From Alphaproteobacteria bacterium (GTDB lineage Bacteria; Pseudomonadota; Alphaproteobacteria; Caulobacterales; Parvularculaceae), in the NCBI GenBank assembly GCA_030433215.1, contig JAUIMC010000007.1, forward strand, positions 97,788 to 161,787: a DNA stretch of 64,000 bases, in the 5' to 3' direction. The first letter of the stretch is position 1, and each line of letters starts with the position of its first letter. Under the pieces are notes generated by a model that was not told the DNA's origin, searched no databases, and worked only from the letters and a program-made list of their open reading frames with translations. Shown here piece by piece: positions 25,833 through 31,959 of the stretch. The translations under genes and the position numbers were made by a program.

Positions 25833-25860
25833 GAGATCCCGGCCTTCGCCGGGATGAGCG
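25833..25860. repeat. 28-bp inverted repeat, copy 2
   Basis: Exact reverse complement of 25465-25492, located 49 bases beyond the start of the GIY-YIG gene and 7 bases from the end of the lipocalin gene. Its core also folds as a hairpin (CCCGGC with GCCGGG). Confidence 0.85.
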
Positions 25861-25867
25861 GCAGGAG

Positions 25868-26410
25868 TCAGCCAGGCGACTGCTCCGTCCAGTAGAGCGC
25901 ATCCGTATTATAACCCATCGCCTTCAAGTCATTCAGCGTCTTTTCGCGAACCTCATCGGAAATCGTCGGCGTACGGCTTAAAATCCACAGATACCGTCCT
26001 TCCGGTTCGCCCACGAGCGACAGCGAATAATCCTCCGCCAAGCCGATGATCCAGTAATCGCCCCAGAACGGGCCGAAGAAACTGACTTCGAGTTTCGCGT
26101 TCGTTTCTTCGTCGACAACGCGCGCGCGGCCCTCGGCGACATCCTTTTCGCCATCTGGCGAGCCCTTGTAACAGGTGTTGGTCACGGCGATCAGGCCGTC
26201 GTCTCGGCGCGCATAATCGGCGGTGACGCCTTCGCAATTCTCCTCAAAGCGGTTCGGGAAACGCGCGATCTCGTACCAGCGGCCGAGATAGCGCTCCAGA
26301 TCGACCTGATCGACGGTCTCGAGCGCCGGCGCATCTTCGGCGCGATTGACCGGCGGGCCGCCGCAGCCGGCGAGCAATAACAAGGAGAGGACAAGACAAA
26401 GAGAGCGCAT
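25868..26410 (-). CDS. blc: Bacterial lipocalin (Blc-like outer-membrane lipoprotein)
   Basis: Lipoprotein of the lipocalin family that binds lipophilic molecules, usually tethered to the outer membrane. It has 180 residues with signal peptide MRSLCLVLSLLLLAGCGG (lipobox LAGC, Cys16). The lipocalin signature GRWYEIARFPNRFE is near residue 43, followed by TNTCYKG, KLEVSFFGPFWGDYWIIGL and the C-terminal LSRTPTISDEV. The length is normal for the family. It is divergent from the repeat-domain lipoprotein at 26522 across about 110 bases, so a shared control region is possible. Confidence 0.93.
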   Translation of the reverse strand: MRSLCLVLSLLLLAGCGGPPVNRAEDAPALETVDQVDLERYLGRWYEIARFPNRFEENCEGVTADYARRDDGLIAVTNTCYKGSPDGEKDVAEGRARVVDEETNAKLEVSFFGPFWGDYWIIGLAEDYSLSLVGEPEGRYLWILSRTPTISDEVREKTLNDLKAMGYNTDALYWTEQSPG

Positions 26411-26521
26411 GAATACCTCTAATTTTAAAGACCTTTATACACGCCTTCGGCCTGCCTGCGGAACAAGGAAGGGCGCCGTCGTGTTCCATCAGAGGTGAAG
26501 CAAAACCCGGGAGCAAAGCTC

Positions 26522-27157
26522 ATGAAAAAGCTCGGTTTCGCCGGCGCTGCGCTGGCCGCGCTTCTGGCGGCCTCTTGCGGTCCCGGCTACAATGACGACG
26601 ACGTGGACGATGTCGAGGAGTTGCCGAACACCGACGATCTCGGCGAGCCGGAAAACAACGACCTCGATGACGTCCGCGCCGATCTCGGCGGGAGCTTCGG
26701 CGCGGGGTCGAACGCAACAATGACGAAAGCCTCCGCCGCCCCCGCCGACAGCGCGGCGGACATGGACACGCTCACCATCAAGGTCATGGATAGCGGTCAA
26801 TACGGCGCCTATCTCGCGCGCGGCGACGGGCGCCCGCTTTATCTCTTCACCGCGGATACCAGAGCGGTCAGGGGAACCGAGCCTGCCATCGCCTGCACCG
26901 GCGAATGTCTCGACGCCTGGCCGCCCGCCGAAACCATCGAGCGCCCGTTTTCGGGCGAGCGCGTCGACAGGAGCCTCGTCGCCACGACGGATTTTCAGGA
27001 CCGGATGATCGCGACCTATCGCGGCTGGCCGCTCTATTATTTCTCGCGCGACGAAGGCGGCGCCGCCGAACCCAAGGGTCAGGGCATCGAGAGTTTCGGA
27101 GGAAGCTGGAGTCTGATCACGCCGGACGGGCTCGAAATTGACGAAAGCCGCGGCTAA
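26522..27157 (+). CDS. Secreted-repeat (PF03640) lipoprotein
   Basis: Lipoprotein of 211 residues. The signal peptide MKKLGFAGAALAALLAASCG ends at a lipobox (Cys19). A strongly acidic linker (DDDVDDVEELPNTDDLGEPENNDLDD) follows, then two copies of the short PF03640 repeat: YLARGDGRPLYLFTADTRAV...CTGECLDAWPP and MIATYRGWPLYYFSRDEGG...WSLITPDG. The function of this family is unknown. The ATG at 26522 is chosen for the signal peptide and GGGAGC upstream. It is ended by the hairpin at 27196-27225. Confidence 0.88.
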   Translation: MKKLGFAGAALAALLAASCGPGYNDDDVDDVEELPNTDDLGEPENNDLDDVRADLGGSFGAGSNATMTKASAAPADSAADMDTLTIKVMDSGQYGAYLARGDGRPLYLFTADTRAVRGTEPAIACTGECLDAWPPAETIERPFSGERVDRSLVATTDFQDRMIATYRGWPLYYFSRDEGGAAEPKGQGIESFGGSWSLITPDGLEIDESRG

Positions 27158-27195
27158 AAAAGCCGCGGCTTGAAGGCCTGATGACGGATTGTTTT

Positions 27196-27225
27196 ACGCA
27201 CGGGCGCGAGCCCCGTGCGTTTTTT
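27196..27225 (+). terminator. Intrinsic terminator between lipoprotein and ATP synthase genes
   Basis: ACGCACGGG and CCCGTGCGT form a 9-bp perfect stem with a 7-base loop, followed by five T residues. It ends the plus-strand lipoprotein transcript. Its right end touches the stop codon of the convergent atpF gene. Confidence 0.85.
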
Positions 27226-27790
27226 AGTTCAGCTTGTCTTTAAGGCCGGCGATGGCCTTGTCGACATAGGCGCCCTGCGCGCCCGCATCCATCCGTTCGC
27301 GAATGATGTGACGCGCCGCCTCGATGGCGAGATCGGCGGTCTGGCCGCGCACTTCGGAAATCGCCTGCGCCTCGGCGCGTTCGATCTTCTCCTCGGCGGC
27401 CTTGATGCGGCGCTCGGTCTGTTCCTCGATCTTGGCGCGCGCTTCGGCGGCCATGCGCTGGGCGTCTTTCTTCGCCTGCTCGATGATGCCGGCGGCTTCT
27501 TCCTCGGCTTCGCGCTGGCGGCGCTGGTAGGAGGCGAGCAGCTCCTGCGCCTCTTCGCGCATCCGCCGGGCGTCGTTGATCTCGTCGGCGATCTTGGCCG
27601 CGCGCTTGTCGAGGCCGCCAAGGATCATCTTGTGCACGCCGGCGCGGGCGAACACGCCGATGACGATGATGAAGGCGACAAGCACGTAAATCGCCGTGTC
27701 TTCGAAGATGCCGACAGCCGGCGCGTGATCGGAAGCAGCGTCGTGCGCTTCCTGGGCGGCGGCGAGAGCGAGGGTCGAGAGGAAAATCAT
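27224..27790 (-). CDS. atpF: F0F1 ATP synthase subunit b
   Basis: Peripheral stalk subunit of the F0 sector. The 188 residues comprise an N-terminal membrane helix (IYVLVAFIIVIGVFARAG, about 33-50) and a long charged coiled coil (KRAAKIADEINDARRMREEAQELLASYQ...EAEEEAAGIIEQAKKDA) characteristic of b subunits. It is the last gene of the F0 operon, 14 bases after b'. Of the two stalk genes this one resembles the canonical b of alphaproteobacteria; the other is b'. Confidence 0.93.
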   Translation of the reverse strand: MIFLSTLALAAAQEAHDAASDHAPAVGIFEDTAIYVLVAFIIVIGVFARAGVHKMILGGLDKRAAKIADEINDARRMREEAQELLASYQRRQREAEEEAAGIIEQAKKDAQRMAAEARAKIEEQTERRIKAAEEKIERAEAQAISEVRGQTADLAIEAARHIIRERMDAGAQGAYVDKAIAGLKDKLN

Positions 27791-27804
27791 GGGGCCTTCG
27801 TCCT

Positions 27805-28359
27805 TCAGGCGCGCGCGGCGGCGTCGATGGCTTTCGACACGGCTTCGTCGGTGGGCGCCTCGTCGATCAGGGCCTCAACGACGGCGCGTGTCGTATCGGC
27901 GGCCGCTTCCCGAACCTTCGCGGCGGCGTCGGATTTCATCGCCGCAATGCGCGAATCCGCGGCGGCGAGCTGTTTTTCCAGCGCTTCATCGGTGTCGGCC
28001 TGAAGGCCGGCGATTTCCTCGTCGACCTCGGCGCGGGTGTCCGCGGCAATGGCCTGCGCCTTGGCGCGGGCGTCGGCGAGCGCCTTGTTATAGGCGCTCT
28101 CGGCTTCTTCGGCCTGACGGCGGAACTCCGCCGCCTGATCGAGGTCGTCCGCCATGCGGTCCCGGCGCTGCTCGATGGCGCCGCCCAGCGACGGCAGGAA
28201 ACGTCCCGCCATCAACCAGTAAAGAACGCCGAAGGTGACGGCGAGCCAGAAGATCTGGCTCGGCCACCAGGTCGGGTCGAGCTGCGGCAGGGAGGCGGAA
28301 GCGGCCTCCCCATGGGGTTCCGCGGCTGCGGCTGCGGCGATCATCATGAAGACGGACAA
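27805..28359 (-). CDS. atpG: F0F1 ATP synthase subunit b'
   Basis: Second peripheral stalk subunit, forming a b-b' heterodimer as in photosynthetic and other alphaproteobacteria. The 184 residues have an alanine-rich N-terminus, LPQLDPTWWPSQIFWLAVTFGVLYWLMAGRFLP (membrane helix), and a long coiled coil (EQRRDRMADDLDQAAEFRRQAEEAESAY). The DPTWWPSQIFWL segment is typical of b'. It lies between subunit c (34 bases upstream) and subunit b (14 bases downstream). Confidence 0.93.
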   Translation of the reverse strand: MSVFMMIAAAAAAEPHGEAASASLPQLDPTWWPSQIFWLAVTFGVLYWLMAGRFLPSLGGAIEQRRDRMADDLDQAAEFRRQAEEAESAYNKALADARAKAQAIAADTRAEVDEEIAGLQADTDEALEKQLAAADSRIAAMKSDAAAKVREAAADTTRAVVEALIDEAPTDEAVSKAIDAAARA

Positions 28360-28393
28360 TGTCTTCTCCCTCGATCAGGTCTTCCGTGGAGCG

Positions 28394-28621
28394 TTACTGC
28401 GTGTAGATGAGCAGCATCGCGATGACGAAGCCAAGGAGGCCGGTGAATTCCGTCAGCGCGAAGGCGAGCAGCATGGTCGGCTGGTTCTGCGCGCTTGCAG
28501 ACGGGTTGCGGAACGCGCCCGAGAGAAACGCCGAAAAGATGAGGCCAAGACCGATCGCCGCGCCGGCGAGCGGAAGGGCCGCGAGCCCTGCGCCAATCAG
28601 TTTTGCTGCATCTGCTTCCAT
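28394..28621 (-). CDS. atpE: F0F1 ATP synthase subunit c
   Basis: Proteolipid of the rotor ring, 75 residues in two helices. The glycine-rich first helix (GAGLAALPLAGAAIGLGLIFSAFLSG), the polar loop RNPSA with the F1-contact Arg, and the second helix FALTEFTGLLGFVIAMLLIY are all present; the proton-carrying carboxylate is Glu58. No sodium-binding signature is evident, so proton coupling is expected. AGGAGAC stands upstream of the ATG. Confidence 0.97.
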   Translation of the reverse strand: MEADAAKLIGAGLAALPLAGAAIGLGLIFSAFLSGAFRNPSASAQNQPTMLLAFALTEFTGLLGFVIAMLLIYTQ

Positions 28622-28732
28622 TTTAGTCTCCTGTTGTTCTCTTCTTTTAGAACTGTTGAACCTTGGTGAGCCTCAAATTCCCGTTGCCGCGACCGGCTCG
28701 ATCAAGCCGCGCGGGAAAACTTTTCCTATCCC

Positions 28733-29521
28733 CTAGTGATCGGCGGCGTGCGCCGCGTCGCTGAGATAGATGCAGGTCAGGACCGCGAACACATAAGCCT
28801 GCAAGGCGGCGACCAGGAATTCCAACATCGTCACCGCGATGGTGCCGAGGAACGGAAAGATCCCGAGAAGGGCGAAGGCGCCGCCCGCGCCGAACAGGGA
28901 AATGATGAAGCCGGCGAACAGTTTCAGGATGATGTGGCCCGCGAACATGTTGGCGAACAGACGAACCGAGAGCGAAATCGGCCGCGACAGGAACGAGACG
29001 ATCTCGATCACCGCGATCAGCGGCAACAGCCAGACCGGCACACCCGACGGCACGAACAGCTTGAAGAATTTCAGCCCGTTTTTCATGAAGCCGTAAACGA
29101 TCACGATCAGGATCGTCAGCATGGCGAGCGCCAGCGTCACGATGAGATGGCTTGTGGTCGTGAACGTATGGAGCTCGTGGCGCGCGCCCGGAAAGGTCGG
29201 CAGGAGGCCGAAAAGATTGGCGATGAGAATCCACAGGAAAAGCGTGAAGACGTAAGGGAAGAACTTGCGTCCGTCCGAGCCGATCGTATCGCGCACGAGA
29301 TCGGCGATGAATTCGTACATGACTTCCGCCATGCCTTGAAGGCGGCCGGGAATGAGGCTCGCGCGGCGCGTCGCCATGGCGAAGAACAGAATGATCGCGC
29401 CGGTGCCGATGACCATCCACAGCGAGGAATTGGTGAAGGAAATGTCGAAGCTGCCGAAATGCAGCGGCACGATCGGCACGATTTCGAACTGCTCAAGCGG
29501 CCCCGCGACGCGTAAATCCAT
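28733..29521 (-). CDS. atpB: F0F1 ATP synthase subunit a
   Basis: Membrane subunit a forming the proton half-channels. It has about 262 residues with five to six helices. The essential stator arginine lies in ISLSVRLFANMFAGHIILK near residue 187, and the C-terminal helix LEFLVAALQAYVFAVLTCIYLSDA is typical. I use the ATG at 29521 (MDLRVAGPLEQF); an ATG one codon upstream (29524) and another at 29539 are also in frame. The region upstream is purine-rich (AGAAGAAAAGAG). It follows atpI in the operon. Confidence 0.96.
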   Translation of the reverse strand: MDLRVAGPLEQFEIVPIVPLHFGSFDISFTNSSLWMVIGTGAIILFFAMATRRASLIPGRLQGMAEVMYEFIADLVRDTIGSDGRKFFPYVFTLFLWILIANLFGLLPTFPGARHELHTFTTTSHLIVTLALAMLTILIVIVYGFMKNGLKFFKLFVPSGVPVWLLPLIAVIEIVSFLSRPISLSVRLFANMFAGHIILKLFAGFIISLFGAGGAFALLGIFPFLGTIAVTMLEFLVAALQAYVFAVLTCIYLSDAAHAADH

Positions 29522-29632
29522 CATCTCTTTTCTTCTCAAGCCCCCGCGAGTCGCATTCGCCCGCGGCTTCCCTAAAGTCTCTTCCGGCGGCGCTTGTCGG
29601 AGCGCGGAACAAGGCCCTCTGACAAACGCCGT

Positions 29633-29938
29633 CTATTCTTTCATCACCCGTGCGACGTTCAGAACGCCCGCCGCGAAACCGACGCCGATCCCCAAGAGCA
29701 GGAACAGCGGCGACGTGTTGAGCCATTTATCGAGCCCCAATCCGATAAGGCACCCGACAAAAAGCCCCGCCAGCAGCTCGGTGGACAAGCGCATCGCCCG
29801 GCCCATCGCGGAAGGTCCCTTGTGAGGCCCTTCCGGGTCTTCCGGCGCACCGCGCATACGGTCAAGCCGGTCTGAAAACTCGTCCAGGGAGGGTGGTTCC
29901 TCTCGACTGGCCTTGTCCTTGCCGGCGTCACTGCCCAT
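29633..29938 (-). CDS. atpI: ATP synthase accessory protein AtpI (AtpI/AtpZ family)
   Basis: Small membrane protein encoded first in the F0 operon, helping c-ring assembly or Mg2+ supply. The 101 residues form a charged N-terminus (DAGKDKASREEPPSLDEFSDRLDRMRG) and two helices (LLAGLFVGCLIGLGLDKWLN, PLFLLLGIGVGFAAGVLNVARV). I start at the ATG at 29938; an ATG two codons upstream is also possible. It is separated from atpB by about 110 bases. Confidence 0.9.
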   Translation of the reverse strand: MGSDAGKDKASREEPPSLDEFSDRLDRMRGAPEDPEGPHKGPSAMGRAMRLSTELLAGLFVGCLIGLGLDKWLNTSPLFLLLGIGVGFAAGVLNVARVMKE

Positions 29939-30069
29939 GAGCATGCCCGAAAACAGACGCGAGCGGCCGCCCGCGCCCTGCTGAAATTCGGGCGGACCCT
30001 ATAGGCGCCGCATCGCAGCGTCAAGCAAGGGATTGCCGCCGTAACCACTTGATTTTAAACAGGGAACCT

Positions 30070-30092
30070 CAGCGCGGCGTCTGGCCGCGCTG
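30070..30092 (-). terminator. Hairpin after the DUF1428 gene
   Basis: CAGCGCGGC and GCCGCGCTG form a perfect 9-bp stem with a 5-base loop, 14 bases beyond the stop of the ArsR operon's last gene. There is no clean U run in the minus direction, so termination may need Rho. Confidence 0.55.
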
Positions 30093-30105
30093 AACCTGCG
30101 TCCGG

Positions 30106-30456
30106 CTACAGCTCGACGACCATCTCGAAGCCGCCGAAAATCATCCGCTTGCCGTCAAAGGGCATTGGGTCGGGCGCTTTCATGCGCGGATCTTCCATCG
30201 CTTTTTTCATGCCTTGGTCGCGAACCGCCTTCGAGGGCCAGATGATCCAGGAGAAAACAACGGTCTCATCGGGCTCCAGCTTCACCGCCATGGGAAAGGA
30301 GGTGACCTTTCCTTCGGGCACGTCGTCGCCCCAGGTCTCAACCATCTTCAAGGCGCCGTGCTCCAGAAAGACCGGCCCGCACTCTTCGGCCATCTTGATA
30401 TAGGCGTCTTTCAGGTCGGTCTTCACCGCCAGCAAAAATCCGTCCACGTAAGTCAT
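30106..30456 (-). CDS. DUF1428 family protein
   Basis: A 116-residue protein of the DUF1428 family (dimeric alpha-beta barrel): MTYVDGFLLAVKTDLKDAYIKMAEECGPVFLEHGALKMVETWGDDVPEGKVTSFPMAV, then VVFSWIIWPSKAVRDQGMKKAMEDPRM and the closing FDGKRMIFGGFEMVVEL. The molecular role is unknown. The ATG at 30456 has AAGGAG eight bases upstream. It is last in the ArsR-SRPBCC-VOC-DUF1428 operon, a set of small genes that repeatedly occur together in proteobacteria. Confidence 0.92.
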   Translation of the reverse strand: MTYVDGFLLAVKTDLKDAYIKMAEECGPVFLEHGALKMVETWGDDVPEGKVTSFPMAVKLEPDETVVFSWIIWPSKAVRDQGMKKAMEDPRMKAPDPMPFDGKRMIFGGFEMVVEL

Positions 30457-30467
30457 GGAGCTCTCCT

Positions 30468-30938
30468 TCATTGATTGTTGAACGCCGCTTCGAGCGCGGC
30501 GATGTTGATCTTGCGCATTTTCATCATGGCGGCGTGGGCGCGCCCGGCGGCTTCCTTGTCATCGGCCTGCAAAAGTTGCGGCAGGCGCTCGGGGATGATC
30601 TGCCAGGAGACGCCGAACCGATCGATGAGCCAGGCGCACATGCTTTCCTCGCCGCCGTCGGCGACAAGCGCATTCCACAAGCGGTCTGTTTCTTCCTGGT
30701 CTTTCGTCAGTACGGAAATCGATGCGGCGGGCGTATGCTTGAACATCGGCCCGCCATTCAGCGCCATGTAAGGCGCGCCGGCGAGCGTGAACTCGACGAT
30801 CAGCGGCGGGCCGTCCTGGCCGGGCGCGAAGGCGGTTTCAATATGGCTGTCCGGCAGGAGCGAGACGTAAAACTCCGCCGCTTCCTTTCCTTCCTTGTCG
30901 AACCACAGACAGGTGCGGACTTTCGGTTGCGATGACAT
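30468..30938 (-). CDS. VOC family protein (PhnB-like glyoxalase fold)
   Basis: A 156-residue protein of the 3-demethylubiquinone-9 methyltransferase-like VOC group: QPKVRTCLWFDKEGKEAAEFYVSLLPDSHIE, FTLAGAPYMALNGGPMFKHTPAASISV, and CAWLIDRFGVSWQIIPERLPQLL. Enzymatic activity cannot be assigned. The ATG at 30938 has AGGAG upstream; the long frame extending beyond it to 31235 is only the antisense-free overlap with the SRPBCC gene in another phase. It is co-transcribed with the SRPBCC gene 10 bases upstream. Confidence 0.92.
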   Translation of the reverse strand: MSSQPKVRTCLWFDKEGKEAAEFYVSLLPDSHIETAFAPGQDGPPLIVEFTLAGAPYMALNGGPMFKHTPAASISVLTKDQEETDRLWNALVADGGEESMCAWLIDRFGVSWQIIPERLPQLLQADDKEAAGRAHAAMMKMRKINIAALEAAFNNQ

Positions 30939-30948
30939 GCGCCCTCTC

Positions 30949-31431
30949 CTAGTCGCCGTCAAAGGCGCCGCGCTCCAGGCGCTCGCCAAGCTCGTCGAGA
31001 GTCTTGTTCCAGCTCGTTTCATAGCCCGCGGCGTTGGCGGCCTCGAGCGCGTCCATATCCGGGAACTGCGTTTCAACGGTGAGCCGGGTCTTTTCCTGAA
31101 GCGCCTCGAAGAGAACGGTGACCCGCGCGCGCGGCGGCAGCCCCGCGCCGCAAGCGGTCGGCGCATCGGCGGCGCCTTCATAAACGATGCGTTCGGGCTC
31201 GACGATTTCGAGAATCTCCGCCCGCGCCGGCACACTCTCGCCGCCGCGCGCTTTCATCATGACGCTGAACTCGCCGCCGACGCGGAAGTCGAGCGCGCAT
31301 GTGGTGTGCTCCGGCCCGAACGGCCCCCACCACTCGCGAAGATGATCCGGATCGGTCCAGACCTTCCAGACCAGCGAGCGCGGCGCGTTATAGATGCGCG
31401 ACATTCTGAGTTCGTTGGTGATCAGGGGCAT
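30949..31431 (-). CDS. SRPBCC (AHSA1-like) domain protein
   Basis: A 160-residue START/Bet v 1-fold protein with the AHSA1-like entry LRMSRIYNAPRSLVWKVWTDPDHLREWWGPFGPEHTTCALDFRVGGEF and the C-terminal helix AANAAGYETSWNKTLDELGERLE. Such proteins bind hydrophobic ligands, and this subgroup is nearly always preceded by an ArsR-like repressor, as here. The ligand is unknown. It lies 43 bases after the ArsR gene. Confidence 0.92.
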   Translation of the reverse strand: MPLITNELRMSRIYNAPRSLVWKVWTDPDHLREWWGPFGPEHTTCALDFRVGGEFSVMMKARGGESVPARAEILEIVEPERIVYEGAADAPTACGAGLPPRARVTVLFEALQEKTRLTVETQFPDMDALEAANAAGYETSWNKTLDELGERLERGAFDGD

Positions 31432-31474
31432 CTTTTTCGCTTCTGCGCAAAACGGCGCCCTTCTTTTTCTGACA

Positions 31475-31831
31475 TCATTTTTTTTCCGTAGACTGAAGGG
31501 TTTCGAGGTAGGCGCCGAGGCGGTCGAGACGGCCTTCCCAGACGGCGCGCTGATGGGCGATCCATTCCTCAGCTTCGGAAAGACGCATGAACTGCGCCTC
31601 GCAGGTCCTGACTCGTCCCTGTTTTTTCGAGGAGACGAGCCCCGATTCCTCCAGCACTTTCAGGTGCTGAAGAAAGGACGGCAGGGCCATGTCGAACGGT
31701 TCGGCAAGCTCGCTGACGCTCGCCGGGCCTTCGCTGAGGCGGCTCATCACCGCCCGGCGGGTCGGGTCCGCGAGCGCCTGAAAAATGGTGTCGAGGTCGT
31801 TCGGGTCGGGGCTTTGCTGATAGTTAGGCAT
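31475..31831 (-). CDS. ArsR family winged-helix repressor
   Basis: A 118-residue ArsR/SmtB-fold regulator of the SRPBCC-linked group: DLDTIFQALADPTRRAVMSRLSEGPASVSELAEPFDMALPSFLQHLKVLEESGLVSSKKQGRVRTCEAQ. No metal-binding cysteine pair is present, so it probably senses something other than a metal. It heads the four-gene operon and likely represses it: TTAGG-N6-CCTAA occurs twice, once over its own start codon (31824-31839) and once 50 bases upstream (31874-31889). Confidence 0.92.
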   Translation of the reverse strand: MPNYQQSPDPNDLDTIFQALADPTRRAVMSRLSEGPASVSELAEPFDMALPSFLQHLKVLEESGLVSSKKQGRVRTCEAQFMRLSEAEEWIAHQRAVWEGRLDRLGAYLETLQSTEKK

Positions 31832-31839
31832 GAACCTAA
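31824..31839. promoter_or_regulatory. Operator 1 of the ArsR operon
   Basis: TTAGG-CATGAA-CCTAA, extended by one base each side to GTTAGG and CCTAAC. It overlaps the ArsR start codon. Spacing to operator 2 is exactly 50 bases centre to centre. Confidence 0.75.
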
Positions 31840-31873
31840 CTTAATACCGCCCCCTATCCAGCGTCAAGAACAA

Positions 31874-31889
31874 TTAGGCAATGACCTAA
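31874..31889. promoter_or_regulatory. Operator 2 of the ArsR operon
   Basis: TTAGG-CAATGA-CCTAA, the same arms and spacer length as operator 1. It lies 43 bases upstream of the start codon, in the expected promoter region. Confidence 0.75.
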
Positions 31890-31905
31890 GTTTAATTGCA
31901 GGCAT

Positions 31906-31940
31906 GAAAAAGGCCGCCCCGGCTGACGGGACGGCCTCTT
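31906..31940 (-). terminator. Intrinsic terminator after smc
   Basis: AGGCCGCCCC and GGGACGGCCT pair with one mismatch around a 7-base loop. In the minus direction the stem is followed by a run of five U's (A's at 31907-31911 on the plus strand), ending the smc transcript just before the ArsR promoter. Confidence 0.8.
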
Positions 31941-31959
31941 TCTTGATCGGTACTGAGCC

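Noticed and set aside
30939..31235. Upstream extension of the VOC gene frame
   Set aside because: It overlaps the SRPBCC gene in another phase and has no similarity; the ATG at 30938 with AGGAG is the credible start.
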